Source: Oxytricha trifallax
Lineage: Eukaryota > Ciliophora > Spirotrichea > Sporadotrichida > Oxytrichidae
Assembly: GCA_000711775.1 (NCBI GenBank)
Contig: ARYC01017621.1
Coordinates: forward strand, 21,103-85,102
Direction: 5' to 3'
DNA: 64,000 nt
A program made the position numbers and the translations under genes. The notes beneath the pieces were generated by a model that was given only the letters and a program-made list of their open reading frames with translations, searched no databases and was not told the origin of the DNA. This document shows positions 30,600 to 42,603 of this stretch, piece by piece (position 1 is the first letter of the stretch; every line of letters begins with the position of its first letter).

Positions 30600-31645
30600 T
30601 AAAACTTATTTATTTACACAAAATCTCCCTTCTCTTGCGCATACTTTAGCTTTATCATCGCTGACTCTCTTAGCACCACTCTTAATAAAATCGACTGTAT
30701 CTATCTTTAAATCATGCATAAAGTGATAGAGTAGAAGTTTCTTGTAGTGACCTTTCATTAACCCCCAATATAATTCAATTCCATTGAACAAAGGGCTGTA
30801 AGGGACATTAAATACAGGTGTTAAATTTAGCCTTTCATATTCCTTCCTTGAGTCTTTAGTTTTATGAGCTGATAAGTTATCAACGAATAGAATAAACTCT
30901 TTGTCAGCGTACTTATCTCTGAGTTATTACAAGAACATAATAAATTATTCAGTCTTTATAGAACGAGGGAATAGCATAGGTCTTGAGGCCACTATCTTCA
31001 CTTATTCCACCAATAATAGCATGAGTTAACACCTTAACCTTTTAGTCATAAACTTCTATATTACTATACCTCTTGTACCAAGACCTTGATATAAAGGTAT
31101 TGAATGTAAACACAGCTTCATCAGCATGTATGAACTATAAATTATGCTCTTAAGACCTCTGACATTTAATCGAATATATAATTTAAATTAGTCTTTATAA
31201 AATGGAACATTAAAGTCAATCACTCTCTTAATGCGATTGACTGTCTTGTAAGATATTCCGTTATTTTTATATATGTTAGCTATCGATTAAGCTGATATGT
31301 GAAGCTCAGGAAATTGGCGATGAAACATCACAGCCCTCTAGGATAGAGAGAAATAAGCCCAGTATTTAAGAGTCTTATCATCAATATGAAAGTCAATATG
31401 ATGCTGCTAAAATTTTAGAGGTCTTTTAGGCTTAGAAATAAACTGCTATCTCTTTAAATTCAATGCTAATAGACAGTGAGACCTCACAGTAGAAGGAGAT
31501 TTATGGAGTAGCCTTGCTATAGACGTATAATTCAGAACAGGCTTGAGTTATTCACTATATTCATCACATCCATATCGCAACTTAAACAATAAATCTAGAT
31601 ACTCACTAACATAAACTGACCCCAAACCTCGCATATACTCACTTA
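30600..31645 (-). pseudogene. TBE C transposase ('42-kDa' ORF)
   Basis: Minus strand, starting near 31645 with MRGLGSVYVSEYLDLLFKLR, then YSEQLKPVLNYTSIARLLHK (HTH region), SIANIYKNNGISYKTVNRIK, a second catalytic Asp in FVDNLSAHKTK near 30880, and FNGIELYWGLMKGHYKKLLL near 30770 with the catalytic Glu. The spacing agrees with DD34E. The 3' third (30606-30791) is open; elsewhere a few shifts interrupt it, for example near 30950. Confidence 0.85.
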
Positions 31646-31894
31646 AATTACTAATATTTAAACATTAAGCCCCTGCATAAACCCTATTAAAACCAGCATT
31701 TAATAAAGATTTTTTTCACGCTATAGAGATGCGATAAAAAAGTACTGCAAAAGCAAAGTCCAATTAATTTTAAATTCTTTATCAAATGAGCTAAGATCTT
31801 TTTAATTTGCCAACTTTAACTGCCAAAATTATAAATTATATTAAATTTAATTTATAATTAAATTCCAACGAAAAAATAGTTTAAAATCTTACTT

Positions 31895-33060
31895 AGACTC
31901 GATGGAGTTATTCTTGGGCATGGTTTTGTTGCATTAAGACTGAAAAAATTTGAAATAGCTTTGAGAAAGTATCTCTATCAAAATACCCAGATGATTTAAA
32001 TTAGATACTGTCAGAAATAATTAAGGGTGTATAAGAGCTTCAGAACTTGTGTATGTACATAAAGATTTTAAGCCTGAAAGTATTATGTTAAAATCTCTGT
32101 CTATTAGAATTAGTAGTAATTAATTTCAATGGAGCAATAAGATAAGAAATAACAGCTATGGGATCAAACACGCCCCCCATAATGTATATTTTTATTTTTG
32201 TAGTCTGATAGAGTATTTTTCGAGATATGGCCCCCATATAAGTTCAAATTTTAAATATAAAATTATAAAAAAATTATAAAAATATTTCTAATTTTTTATA
32301 AAAATCTAATTTTTCCTTAAAATATCAATTTAGAGGATTTAATGAAAATTTAAAGAATTTATTCAATTTATCAAAATAATACCATATTAATTTATTTTAC
32401 TATCTTGTTATAAAATTAAAGTAAAATAAATTAATATGATATTATTTTGATATATTGAATAAATTCTTTAAATTTTCATTAAATCCTCTAAATTGATATT
32501 TTAAGGAAAAATTAGATTTTTATAAAAAATTAGAAATATTTTTATAATTTTTTTATAATTTTATATATAAAATTTGAACTTATATGGGGGCCATATCTCG
32601 AAAAATTTTTATTCACACTTTTAGTTCATTAGCTACTCTTACTCAGCGTCAAAAACTCTATTAGACTACAAAAATAAAAATATACATTATGGGGGGGGCG
32701 TGTTTGATCCCAGAGCCGAAATAACTACTTTGGCTGCGGTGCTTGGCACACCAGGATATTTTCAAATCAGGCAGAAGTGGATTAATGCCCCTGTTTAGTA
32801 GAATGTTTGGGCATTTGCTGCCATAATCTTAGAGTTCGATAGGAAAGTATGTCTTATTTTGGATCAAAGTACGAGAAATATTCAATAAGTTTGGCTTCTA
32901 AATTTTTATAACATGAAGATGTCTGCAATAAAATAAAGAAGCTTGTAGAGATGATAATCGTAAGAGCTCAATCTTATCCTAGAAAATAATTAAAAGACAT
33001 ACATGAAAAACTGCATGAGCAAGATTTAAGAAGTACCACAAAGATTAGCAGATAAAATTT
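31895..33060 (+). pseudogene. TBE D kinase-domain remnant, interrupted by a foldback element
   Basis: Left piece: segments matching LDGVILGHGFVALRL and the catalytic loop as VHKDFKPESIM near 32055. Right piece after 32718: ITTLAAVLGTPGYF, then VWAFAAIILEFDRKVCLI near 32810. Together they match the C-terminal kinase-like domain of TBE B with many frame breaks. Confidence 0.75.
32154..32717. mobile_element. 564-bp foldback element with 8-bp target duplication
   Basis: Inverted arms cover nearly the whole element. The outer ends are AGCTATGGGATCAAACACGC (left) and its near complement ending GTGTTTGATCCCAGAGCC (right). GAAATAAC occurs directly outside both ends (32146-32153 and 32718-32725). An 8-bp duplication is typical of hAT-superfamily insertions; no transposase is encoded. 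The right arm has an extra 60-80 bp (about 32600-32680) without a partner. It sits within the TBE D kinase remnant. Confidence 0.85.
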
Positions 33061-33679
33061 GTTTTAATTAAGTACATTAATAATCATTCAATATTTATTA
33101 AATTCACAAAAACCTGCGTTTTCTCAACTAACCTCAATAAGACACCAACTATACCCTTCAAATCAAATTACCAAAACATTTAATTAAGGGGTTTTTGGGT
33201 TTTGATTAAAGTGAAGTTTATTCATTCATAAAATACTTACTCGTTCTTTTTATAAAATCATAATTTATTTAATAATAATAATTGGATCGAATATAGCATG
33301 ATGATTTTTATAATTTCATATATAAACCTTTTTATTTCTATATGTATAAAAGTAGCTCGAAATGTTAATTCTCGACGCCATTCTTCGATAAACCTTTTTT
33401 CATAATTTTTTATATTATTACTATTAATTCATTCTAATTAAACGTATTCTTTTTATATGTCTTTATTGTATTTCTTATATCTTACTCTCTCTCTCTATTG
33501 TTTCAAGTATCTTATCTTCATGGCTCCTGAAGATAATGAGTGGCAATCACGATTTTAATATCTACTATACTTAATATTAGCATACAATCTCCTTACTTAA
33601 CAAGGTTCTAATATATTTTAATTTGTTATTTTTCATGCTTAATGCTAAAATAAGTCATGCTTTTCTGATCACACTCTAA

Positions 33680-34145
33680 AAATAGCAGCAACTGCCTATA
33701 CTTCTCACTTAAATGAGCCATTTAGTCCTCTTCTATTTAATTAGAAAGTATCCTAGGTTCCCAAGAACCTTAGCTAAACATTGCATTATTTTATCTTTAA
33801 GCAATTTTCAAATCGATAACAACTACTTCTAAAGGGCAGAGGTTAAACATAACAATTCAAGACTACTAATCTCTATAAAATATCCAAGTTTATAATGCTT
33901 GTTGACACCCTTATCATATCTGAGAGTATTTCTTTTAAATAATCTAGGTATATGCAATATAGTGAGTTTATGAAAGTAATTTTAATTCTTCTAATATAGT
34001 GCAATGAAACATAAGCTTAAAATAACACCATCAACTTAAGCAAGTTATTGCAATCTCTTTTCTATAATTTTCTTAGAACCATATATTAGTTCGTAAATTC
34101 ATTCTGATACTACTCATTCTTAATTAAATAGCTGAAAGGGTGAAC

Positions 34146-34177
<32 letters not shown>

Positions 34178-35690
34178 CTTATTAATCACTATAAGCTTTC
34201 TTTTGTTAGGCATTATAATCAATGAGTTGATAAAGAATTTTATAATAAATGTGCTTTTAGAGGATATAACATGCTTAATAACATTTAATTTAGAGTGAGA
34301 ATAACAAGAAATCTGAATATTATTCATATTTCTCTCATCTTTATATGTTTTATCAAGTCTATTCTTGCATTTATCAACACTTGTACAATTAAAGTGCTCT
34401 TTAAACAACTAGCAAATTGAATTACTACAACAATGATGTCAACGAACTGCCCATTTTAGAATAAATTGCTTTAATTGCAAAATTCACAGATTTATCATTA
34501 TTGTATTCCAAGAATTGTTTTCGCTGATTGATAAAATCGTAACTGCTAGATCAAGATCTCTTAGGAATTTTTATTAATTAATTTTTAATTTCTTAACTAA
34601 AATTAGACCGTTATTAATTAAATTATTTAAAACACATTAAAACAATTTCAGTTTTAATGTAAAAAGAAAAAGGTTTAATAGAGAATGATTTCTATATACA
34701 AAATTGTTAATTAGAAAGTCTTATTTTATTTTTTACAAATCTAAATTTATTTTTGAGAGATCTTAATAATTTTAATTTAAATAGCTTAATTCTATTTAAT
34801 AAATTAAAAGTTAATAATTGAGTTTTCCTAAATAAAATGATTTTCAGCAATTACAAAATTTAGTATTTGAGGCAAATATCTTTGGATATGGGCTCAAAGA
34901 TAATCTGTAAACATGCAAATCCAGTAGCAATATTAGAAGAACGAGACTGATTGTCAACTAAAATTTAAGGATAAGTAGTCTTGATTCTTTTGCATAAAAT
35001 TTAGTGATAATTCAGACTACAAATATTGATATAAAGAGAATCTAAAACAAAATGTAGAGATAAATTTGACAACCTAGTGTTGCTTTTCAAACAAACCCTC
35101 TTAATGCATGATATTTTGCTTGTTAAGAGTTGTATCTATAAATTTATTAATCATACACTTTCAATTCAAAAATTTTACCTAAGTACCTGCAGGATAATTC
35201 ATTGTTCCTTTTCGTTTTTAGCTATTGAGCTTTTTTTTCATATTTTTCTTTTTAAGATTCAAGATTATTTATTTTATATTAGATGGTAACAGATATAAGT
35301 CTCTTAATCTTAAATCAAGTACTCGCTAAGATGATGTTTTGCATATGCCTTATAACTTCAGCTGATCGAGTATATGATTTCATGTATGTCATGCACTAAT
35401 ATCTGCCATCTACCTTATCGTGCTTTAAATATACCTTGCTTTTCCAGAATGTATATATTTTATATGCTTTTCAGGCTTTATTCAGTTAAAAAATAGTACT
35501 AGCAGTCTTGATATTAAATTCTTTTTTTTACTTTTAGCTCTTGTTTTACTTCATCAAAATAATAAAATTACACTTTAACTCCACATTTAAAAGGCCTCTT
35601 CTTCAAATTCAAGAGCTCTTAGCTCTTCCTCCCTTTCATGATAAATAATATCAGTATTTAAAATTTTAATTATAATAATCCATCATAAGA
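33680..35690 (-). pseudogene. TBE E zinc-finger/kinase remnant, split by insertion
   Basis: 3' kinase pieces at 33680-34140 align at DNA level with TBE A 10890-11290, for example the shared AACTACTTCTAAAGGGCAGA. The 5' zinc-finger piece at 35290-35690 includes a degenerate finger and an acidic stretch REEELRALEFEEEAF near 35610. Between them about 1.1 kb has no counterpart in TBE A. No continuous frame. Confidence 0.65.
34150..35285. other. Unidentified insert within TBE E kinase gene
   Basis: Inferred because the adjoining kinase pieces are contiguous in TBE A. It starts at an (AT)n run (34149-34177). It contains AT-rich DNA with chance-length frames on both strands (for example 34179-34408 minus), none recognised. 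Ends and target duplication not resolved. Confidence 0.45.
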
Positions 35691-36289
35691 GAAAATGATT
35701 TACGATTGAATTTAGCCTCAAAGTTTAATTTCAACTTTAAATTTAAGTTATAAAACGCTTAAAGCCTCACTAGTTTTAGTTATTACTTTAAATTTCAGTT
35801 GATATGCAGCAGTAATAGTTGATTTAGAAATGTGAAATATCATATTTATTATTAGTTTATGAATATAATTTTTACTGAATTAATGCTGAATATTTTTAAT
35901 TTAAGTGCCAAAATAGGAAAAATACCCAAAAAATTTCGAACCATTTTAGAACTTTTCAATGAAAATTTTATTTCTTTTAAAACTAGGTTCTAGCAAAGTT
36001 TTTGTACTATTAAATTTTTACTAATTAAATTAAGATAGATTCAGATCCATTATTAATTAAATTTAAACATATTTAGTATTATTTAATGGAATTGAATAAT
36101 TAAAAAGTAGCTTCATCTCTGAAGTTTATTACAGCTTCTGCCTGCTTTCTCCATATATATTTCCCTGGTTGACCTCCTAAATGAGGCCAATATTCGATAG
36201 TAAGAATTTAAGATAAAAATCCAGAAATATATTTATATATATATATATTTATATGTATTAGAATTTTTAATTCATTGTAAAAAGAGGAA

Positions 36290-37030
36290 CAACGATAATT
36301 CTATTAGTGCTGCACTAGATAAGGTTAAGGCTCAAGAAATTATATCAATAATGAGAAGAGAATATTACTATCGATACAATCTGCATGATAATAGTACAAA
36401 TTATGCTTAATTAAGTACTCTCGCAGGTTTATTTCTTCAAACTATGGTAGGTATAAAAATATCATTTTAAAGGCAATTTTTGTGATTTAATAAAAGCCTT
36501 TAAGAACAATTAGATTAAGTTGATAGTGTTCATTAATACCCAGGTATTTCTGTCACTGATCTTTATGAAGTTGCTATAAAAGTGAAAGATAAAGAGTTGA
36601 TTTTTTACCTTCCAACCAAGAAAAGTTCACTAAGAAACTTCATAAAAAGAATTTTTTCTTTGGTATTTTTGGTACTTTAAGATAGAGTTTTCTTAGATAA
36701 ATAATTGAAGAAGCTCAGTAGAACGATACTTTTATTTCTCCTCAAGAATAAAACTAGCAAGGTATTCAAATAAGCAAGACCTGGCTCGCTGAGCATAAGG
36801 ATTAATCCTTACTTTTCAAATAAATTTAGGTTCATAACTTTGCAGAGAAGCTAGGAACTGGTATATTTATTATGAAAGGACCAGAAGAAAAAAAAGAGGC
36901 TATTTATTAAATGGACAAATGACTTATAAAGATATTTAAAGGCAGATGAAATGAACATCGATGCTTGTGCTTGCTCAAAGTGAAGAAATACTAATCCAAG
37001 ATAATTACAGGAAGAAGAAAAGAATGTATT
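36290..37030 (+). pseudogene. TBE E '22-kDa' ORF remnant
   Basis: Plus-strand segments match the ORF in A-C: SVTDLYEVAIK near 36550, a YLPTKK segment near 36607, then RNFIK/NFFFGIFGTLR near 36640-36680 and an IFIMK segment near 36870. Multiple frame shifts; not functional. Confidence 0.65.
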
Positions 37031-37046
37031 AAAATTAGTATATTAT

Positions 37047-39010
37047 TTATTCATTCATTTCGATTAATATATATTTATAAACATTTTCTATGCTTAATAT
37101 CTTATAGATGCTTTTAATCAGGTTGACTGTATCAATAGGCAAGTCATACATAAGGTGATAAAACAGCAGTGTTATTAGCGAATCTTTTTTTTTAGCTCTA
37201 GTAGAATTAAATTCCATTAAATTAAGGGCTATAAGAAACAAAGATTATAGCAGTTATATTTTACTCTTCTTAAGCTTTCTTAGACATGGTCAAAATTTTA
37301 AATATTCAAGTGATTAAAATGATTAATACACTTGTAATTTATTCAGAATTAAATATTAGTTTATTTAAGAGAAATTAAAAAATAATCAAGATTTATTGGA
37401 GATCTTAATTATAAAAAATTCTCAACTCAATATAATGTAATGCTATCTTAATTGAGTATTAAATATAGGGTATTAATTTTTTTAAATTAAATATGGTATT
37501 TTTAAATAGATATATATTGCCCTTTCTTTTCTTCAAGCATCAATACATGCAAGAGAACTGCCACTTACCTTGTTTTTGTGACTGGTGATGCGCTTTAGCG
37601 TACAGTTAGACCAAGCGTCTTCATCGGCAAATCCAAAATGATCCTCTAATTTTATTATTTTTTTATTTTTCCTCTTAATCATTTTCATCGTCGTCTTCCT
37701 CTCAAACACATATTTAAATTTAATTTAATTAAATATTATTTTTAATAACTTAATTATTCTCCATAACTTTATTTACTAAAAATGTAAGGCAATCGAGAAA
37801 TATTGCCCAGCTTTTTTCGATTGCCTTAAATTTTATATATTAGTTAAATTGTTTGATTATTTCTTATAAATATACTTGCAAACTATCTTTTTTTATTTTA
37901 GATATTCTAAATCCAATATAATATGTGAGTAAACGATACTTCATTTTAACCAAAAAGTTTTATAGTTTTAGTTTTTAATCTATTAATTTAATTTTGTCAT
38001 TTACTATTCTAAACTAATGATAGATAATTAAAAATTAAGCAATTATTATTTTAACAATTATAGCCTATTAAATAAATATAAATTATATAAAATATGTTAA
38101 TACTTTTTGATAAAATGGACTTAAGCTAACTCAATAAATTAATAGTTTTAGTAATGAGTAAATTTTTGATTGCAAAACTTACTTTAATAAATCAAATAAC
38201 CTAATAAAAAAATAAAGAATATTACAATAAATTTATTAAATTTTAGGTATTTTTTAGATTTATATATAATTATCATAAACATATGCAAATTATTTAATGT
38301 TTTTATAAAAAGTTTATGCATAGCTGTATAATTTCTTTACGCTGTAATATAAACACCATTTATTTGAAATCTTACTAACTCCTTATTGTTATGATCAGAA
38401 AAGTTATCAACAAACTCTGGCATACAGTAATTTTCTTTCAGAAAAATGTAAAATGACTATATTTCACTCCTCTTAACAGAACGAGGGTTAATTACTTAAA
38501 TTTTTACCCACAATTTTTTACTAATACCAGCTAAAGTTTTATGGGTGACAACCTTCACTTTTTAATTATAAAATTCTAAATAATCATACTTATTGTACAG
38601 GACTAATTAATAAATGTGTTGAAGATGAACACTGCTTCGCCAGCAAGTATGAACTTGATGTTATTAGTAATTGCTCTCTGCATTTAATCATAAAAATAGT
38701 TAAAATTACTTCTATAAAATGGTACTGTGATATCAATCATTCTCTTCTCTGTGTTGATTGTCTTAAAAGTAATACCATTTCTCAAATAAATATTAGCAAA
38801 AGTCTATGAAAAGATGCGTAAATCAGAAAACTTGGGATAAAATATTACGTCTCGATAGTCTTATTGTAAGTGCGCCAAGTACCTTAAAGACTTTGAGTCG
38901 CAGAGGTGATCAATATGGACTTGAGTGAACTATTAATTTATTTGCTGAATAATTTCAAGTACCAGAACTGAAATGCTTAACAGCCAACGAGGTACTCCTA
39001 AAATTAAGCA
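37047..39010 (-). pseudogene. TBE E transposase remnant, split by insertion
   Basis: C-terminal piece at 37047-37275 reads LNLMEFNSTR then HLMYDLPIDTVNLIKS (matching the FNGIEF...YHLMHDLPIDTVDFIKS region of B). The N-terminal and middle piece at 38375-39010 includes the FVDNF segment near 38400 and an AFVF-containing region near 38620. About 1.1 kb of foreign sequence separates them. The catalytic Glu neighbourhood keeps MEFN. Confidence 0.68.
37275..38370. other. Unidentified insert within TBE E transposase gene
   Basis: Absent from the transposase genes of A-C. Includes a minus-strand coding-like stretch (about 37530-37700) reading KLEDHFGFADEDAWSNCTLK then RITSHKNK followed by GTAAGT, which could be an exon with a splice donor, and an 11-bp-stem hairpin at 37786-37827 (AAGGCAATCGA). 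No transposon ends recognised. Confidence 0.4.
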
Positions 39011-39174
39011 GTAAATCTAAATATTTCTCAACATATATAGACCCTAAATTTCACTAATTTCTATTTCTCATTTTGCAAATTGGCCTATTTTTTATACTAA
39101 CCCAAATAAGATTCCAACTATACCCTACAAATAAATCGCTAAAATATCTAATTAAGAGGTGGGGCCTTTAATTA

Positions 39175-40547
39175 AAATTGAAGAATCACTATGGAGAATT
39201 CATGATATTTAAATGTTGTAAGGAGAGAAATTATTATTGAAGCTATAATTTCAAGGATTACCGTATAATTTTTAGTAATTTAGTACGAAAGAGTTGAAGT
39301 TTCTTATTTAATGAGGCATATTCCTTTCGACTCGTTTGCATTAAAAATTCCCTAAGACAATGAAAACTATAAACTTTAAAAAAAAGAACGCAATAAAATT
39401 TTAAGCTAAAGTATAAAAACTTGTTGCATAAAAAAATTGAAGAGGTTTAATAAAATGACTTTAATAAAAGTGTTTAAAGTCAATATTTTGTGTAATTAGT
39501 ATTGATCTTAATCTTATTTAATAGTATTGATCTTAATCTTATTTAAACTTTCAATTATAAATTTCAACTATTATAATATTAATTAAGCTATATAAAAATA
39601 ATACATAGTCATTTACAATGAGGAATCAGCGTTACTGCATTTTTTATATTAGAATAATCGGAATGCCTTCTAAAATATGGTTTTTTAATTTTGTAATAAT
39701 TTAAAGATTTTATATATTAATTTCTCTTAAAGATTGTGCTAGTTTAAGTAATTAAATAGATTTTCTCTGCGTACTATTTAGATAAAATATTTAATTTAAT
39801 TATTTGAGACTTTGGAGCATTTTAAATCCTCTTAAATAAACTCATGACTAATTACTCTTCAATTTCTTATTCAACATCTTACTTAATTTTAATGTAAGGG
39901 CTTACATATTAATAATCCATTTCTTGAACTTTCCAAACATCCAATAATTATTACTTGTCAGTGATCCTATGAATTATATTAAACTCAAAGTTATCATTAG
40001 ATTACTTCATTTCCTTAATCTAATGTAATAATTTTAACTTAACTAAATATTTATTAAATAAGAAAATTTACATGCATTACATCAATATTTCTATAAGCTT
40101 TCCTAATGAAGTTATCGCATATACATTATGCATTTCATGCTGGTAGTTTTGTAAGTAGGTAAGCTCGTATTCAACTACCTATGTTAAGAAAAATATATAT
40201 TTAATAGTAATTTTTAAGGTAATTTACTTTAAGATTTTGAGTTCAGGCTTCCATCTTTGCCCTGCTAATTCAGCTCATTATATTTCTGAAGCTCCTTTCG
40301 TGATTATGATTTATACTTTATACGATTTGATAAGCATCAGCTAAAGTTTACTAATTAGTGTAAAATTTCAAAAGCTCTAATTCATGTATTAGTATTTCTC
40401 TTAATAAACATAAATAAATGTTTATTGGGAGGGTTAAAATTTTTTAAATGATATATTTTGTCTTTTTTTTACAAATATACTGCAACAATGGCATAAATAC
40501 TTATTTTGATGTGTTAATAAATGTAATTTACAAATTTTCTTTTACGC

Positions 40548-40591
<44 letters not shown>

Positions 40592-42084
40592 CTCCATGAA
40601 TTTTTAAAGAATTGAGATAAAAGATAAAATTGATTAATGAAGAATTATTATTGTATTGGCTAAAATCAATTATAAATAGCGTAAAAGATAATATGCACAC
40701 TCTGATTGGTTTATTTTAAAGGGAAAACAATTTGAGCCAATGCCTTTAATTATTAGTCTAAAAAGATTAAATTTACGCCAATATAATAATAATTCTTAAT
40801 TAATCTCAAATGTACCCCTTATCACAATACTTACAAAATTCATGGGGTTTTATATCATTAATAACTTGAATTAAATTAAATAAAAATGAATAATTAAGCG
40901 ATATAAATGAAAATCATTATTATTGTCTAAAATCTGATTCTATACACAAAATTTATAAGTAAATATTTTAAAAATCCTAGCAGCAATACTAACTTTAAAT
41001 AATATGTAAATTCTACCAAATAGAACAATATTGTTCAGAATATATTGAATAATATTTAAAGTTCAATACATTAAAATTTTAATTAATCAAAATTTGAAAA
41101 TTTCCATTAATACCAATTAATAAATCAAATTATACTGTTACAAACTTAAAAGACTTCAAACTACAAATAATAGAAACCAACAGAAGGCTATTTAATAAAT
41201 ATGAATTTTGGATGTACTAATTCAATAGTATCAATAGTAAAATAAAATATAATTGTTTATAACTGAAGTTTTAATTGCTATTTTTATATTTTTTAGAGCT
41301 AATATATCATCTCATTCTTGAAAAAATTAGGATTTCCCTATAAAGTAAGTAATACACTTTTTTAAAAATAAATCAAATAATTAATGAGCTACATTATAAT
41401 CTAAAGCTTACCTTTCTTAATAATTGTAAAAATAAGAATTTTCGTGTACAGACATATACTTTATTATGACAAAGTCAAAGTGATTCTTGAAATGAGTAAG
41501 AAAAATTGTTTTAAGTAATCATACTAGTTAATTAACTTAATTTTAGGTTGATAACGATAATATAAATTTTTTATTGAATCAAGCATTATTCTAATCTATA
41601 AAGTAAGGCCTATTTAAAAATGCTGATGAACAAAAGTAAAAAATATTTTAAATTACTTTCAAAACTCAATCGAAAAGGAGAGAAAATTATAATTCAAAAT
41701 ATTAGCTATTTCACATGACAATGAATATTACGAATTAAAAGTAAAGAGCAAAACTATTCTCATGGTTTATAGAAAAGAACAAGTATATAAAAAATAGTAG
41801 TCTTTATTTATAAATATATGTTGCTATTTTATTCCACATAGCATTAATATCCCTCAGGTATATTATTAAATTAATCTAAAAGTGATGATGGATTCTTTTT
41901 AAACGGATTTATAATTTCTTAATAATAAAATAAAATTATTAATACTTAAATTTTTTTTTTTAAATATAAATTAGATTAAATATTAATAAATAGAATAATT
42001 ATTATTATTACTTAAAATTTTACAGAAATAAATTTGGAACTAGACCCAACCAGTTAGGCATGATCACACAGGTCTATACTATGA
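39175..42084. other. AT-rich region, no gene supported
   Basis: About 2.9 kb of very AT-rich DNA. It includes a (TA)n run at 40553-40590 flanked by loosely inverted sequence (ATTTTACGC-like and GCGTAAAA at about 40540 and 40677). I see no coding sequence I can support. Confidence 0.5.
40553..40590. repeat. (TA)n microsatellite
   Basis: About 19 TA dinucleotides in a row. Confidence 0.95.
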
Positions 42085-42603
42085 CTTTCGATATATTAAA
42101 CTTACTCTGCTCAAGGGAATTAAGCCAATTCTGAACAGAATAGCTACAACACCTGGTTCGTTCACAAATTGCTTTACTAGTAGGACCTACCTGGTATTTA
42201 CTACTTCGTATGTCTCTTCCTGGTTATCTTTTGCTTTTCTTTGAGTTCCATTGTTCAGGTAGGACATTCTTAGTCAGAGTTAATGTTTGGCATGCCAAAA
42301 AGGTCAAACCCCGATAAACTCTACTAGAGTTTTTATTACATAAGGTTAGTCTTTGTTAAAGTAAATAGAGTCCAATATTAACGGTCTGGTCTGTATTTTT
42401 ATTCCTATTCTAATGTTTATAAATACACTTAACTCCATTTTGTAATGGTCGATGTATCATGCAATTTTAAAATAACTATGATTATTAAACTATCGAAAAT
42501 TTTTATTGAAGTGACCCCTCTATAGAGGAGGTTCTCAAATTCAGGACTTACCATGTAAAATTAAGTGTCATCACGGCTTCAATCTCTGGGGTACCGATAT
42601 TGA
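42085..42603 (+). CDS. Open frame, 172 codons, one probable membrane segment
   Basis: TGA-free frame between TGAs at 42082 and 42601, in a locally less AT-rich stretch. It includes a hydrophobic helix (GIYYFVCLFLVIFCFSLSSI) followed by mixed charged sequence (ELMFGMPKRSNPDKLYQSFY). No family recognised. The composition jump relative to both flanks supports a gene or gene segment; no clear start codon at the beginning. Confidence 0.45.

Larger units (their letters stand above)
27245..31710 (-). mobile_element. TBE copy C, decayed
   Basis: The left end starts CAAAACCCCAAAATCC, a slightly degraded C4A4 repeat, followed by a terminal repeat diverged from A and B but with TTTATTAGGGTTTTAATAG...GGGG. 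An inverted match of its inner part lies at about 31648-31710, but the telomeric outer part of the right end is missing or replaced. Gene order kinase (minus), 22-kDa (plus), transposase (minus) as in A. It interrupts the terminus of the SF3 element and is itself interrupted by a MORN-gene fragment. Confidence 0.85.
31711..33204 (+). mobile_element. TBE copy D, 5'-truncated remnant
   Basis: Only the kinase end of a TBE in the orientation of copy B. The right terminus is recognisable (AAGGGGTTTTTGGGTTTTG, ending 33204) with the TBE inner repeat CTCAATAAGACACCAACTAT. ATT follows at 33205. No matching left end is visible; it was lost or replaced where TBE C joins. The kinase remnant is split by the foldback at 32154-32717. 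Confidence 0.78.
33205..39174 (-). mobile_element. TBE copy E, heavily decayed, with internal insertions
   Basis: Gene remnants in TBE order: kinase (minus, about 33680-35690), 22-kDa (plus, about 36290-37030), transposase (minus, 37047-39010). The right terminal repeat is recognisable at about 39095-39174 (CTAACCCAAATAAGATTCC, then a mutated telomeric end). No left end with C4A4 is visible between 33205 and 33600. Two blocks absent from TBE A (about 34150-35285 and 37275-38370) interrupt the kinase and transposase. This is the oldest-looking copy. Confidence 0.75.
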
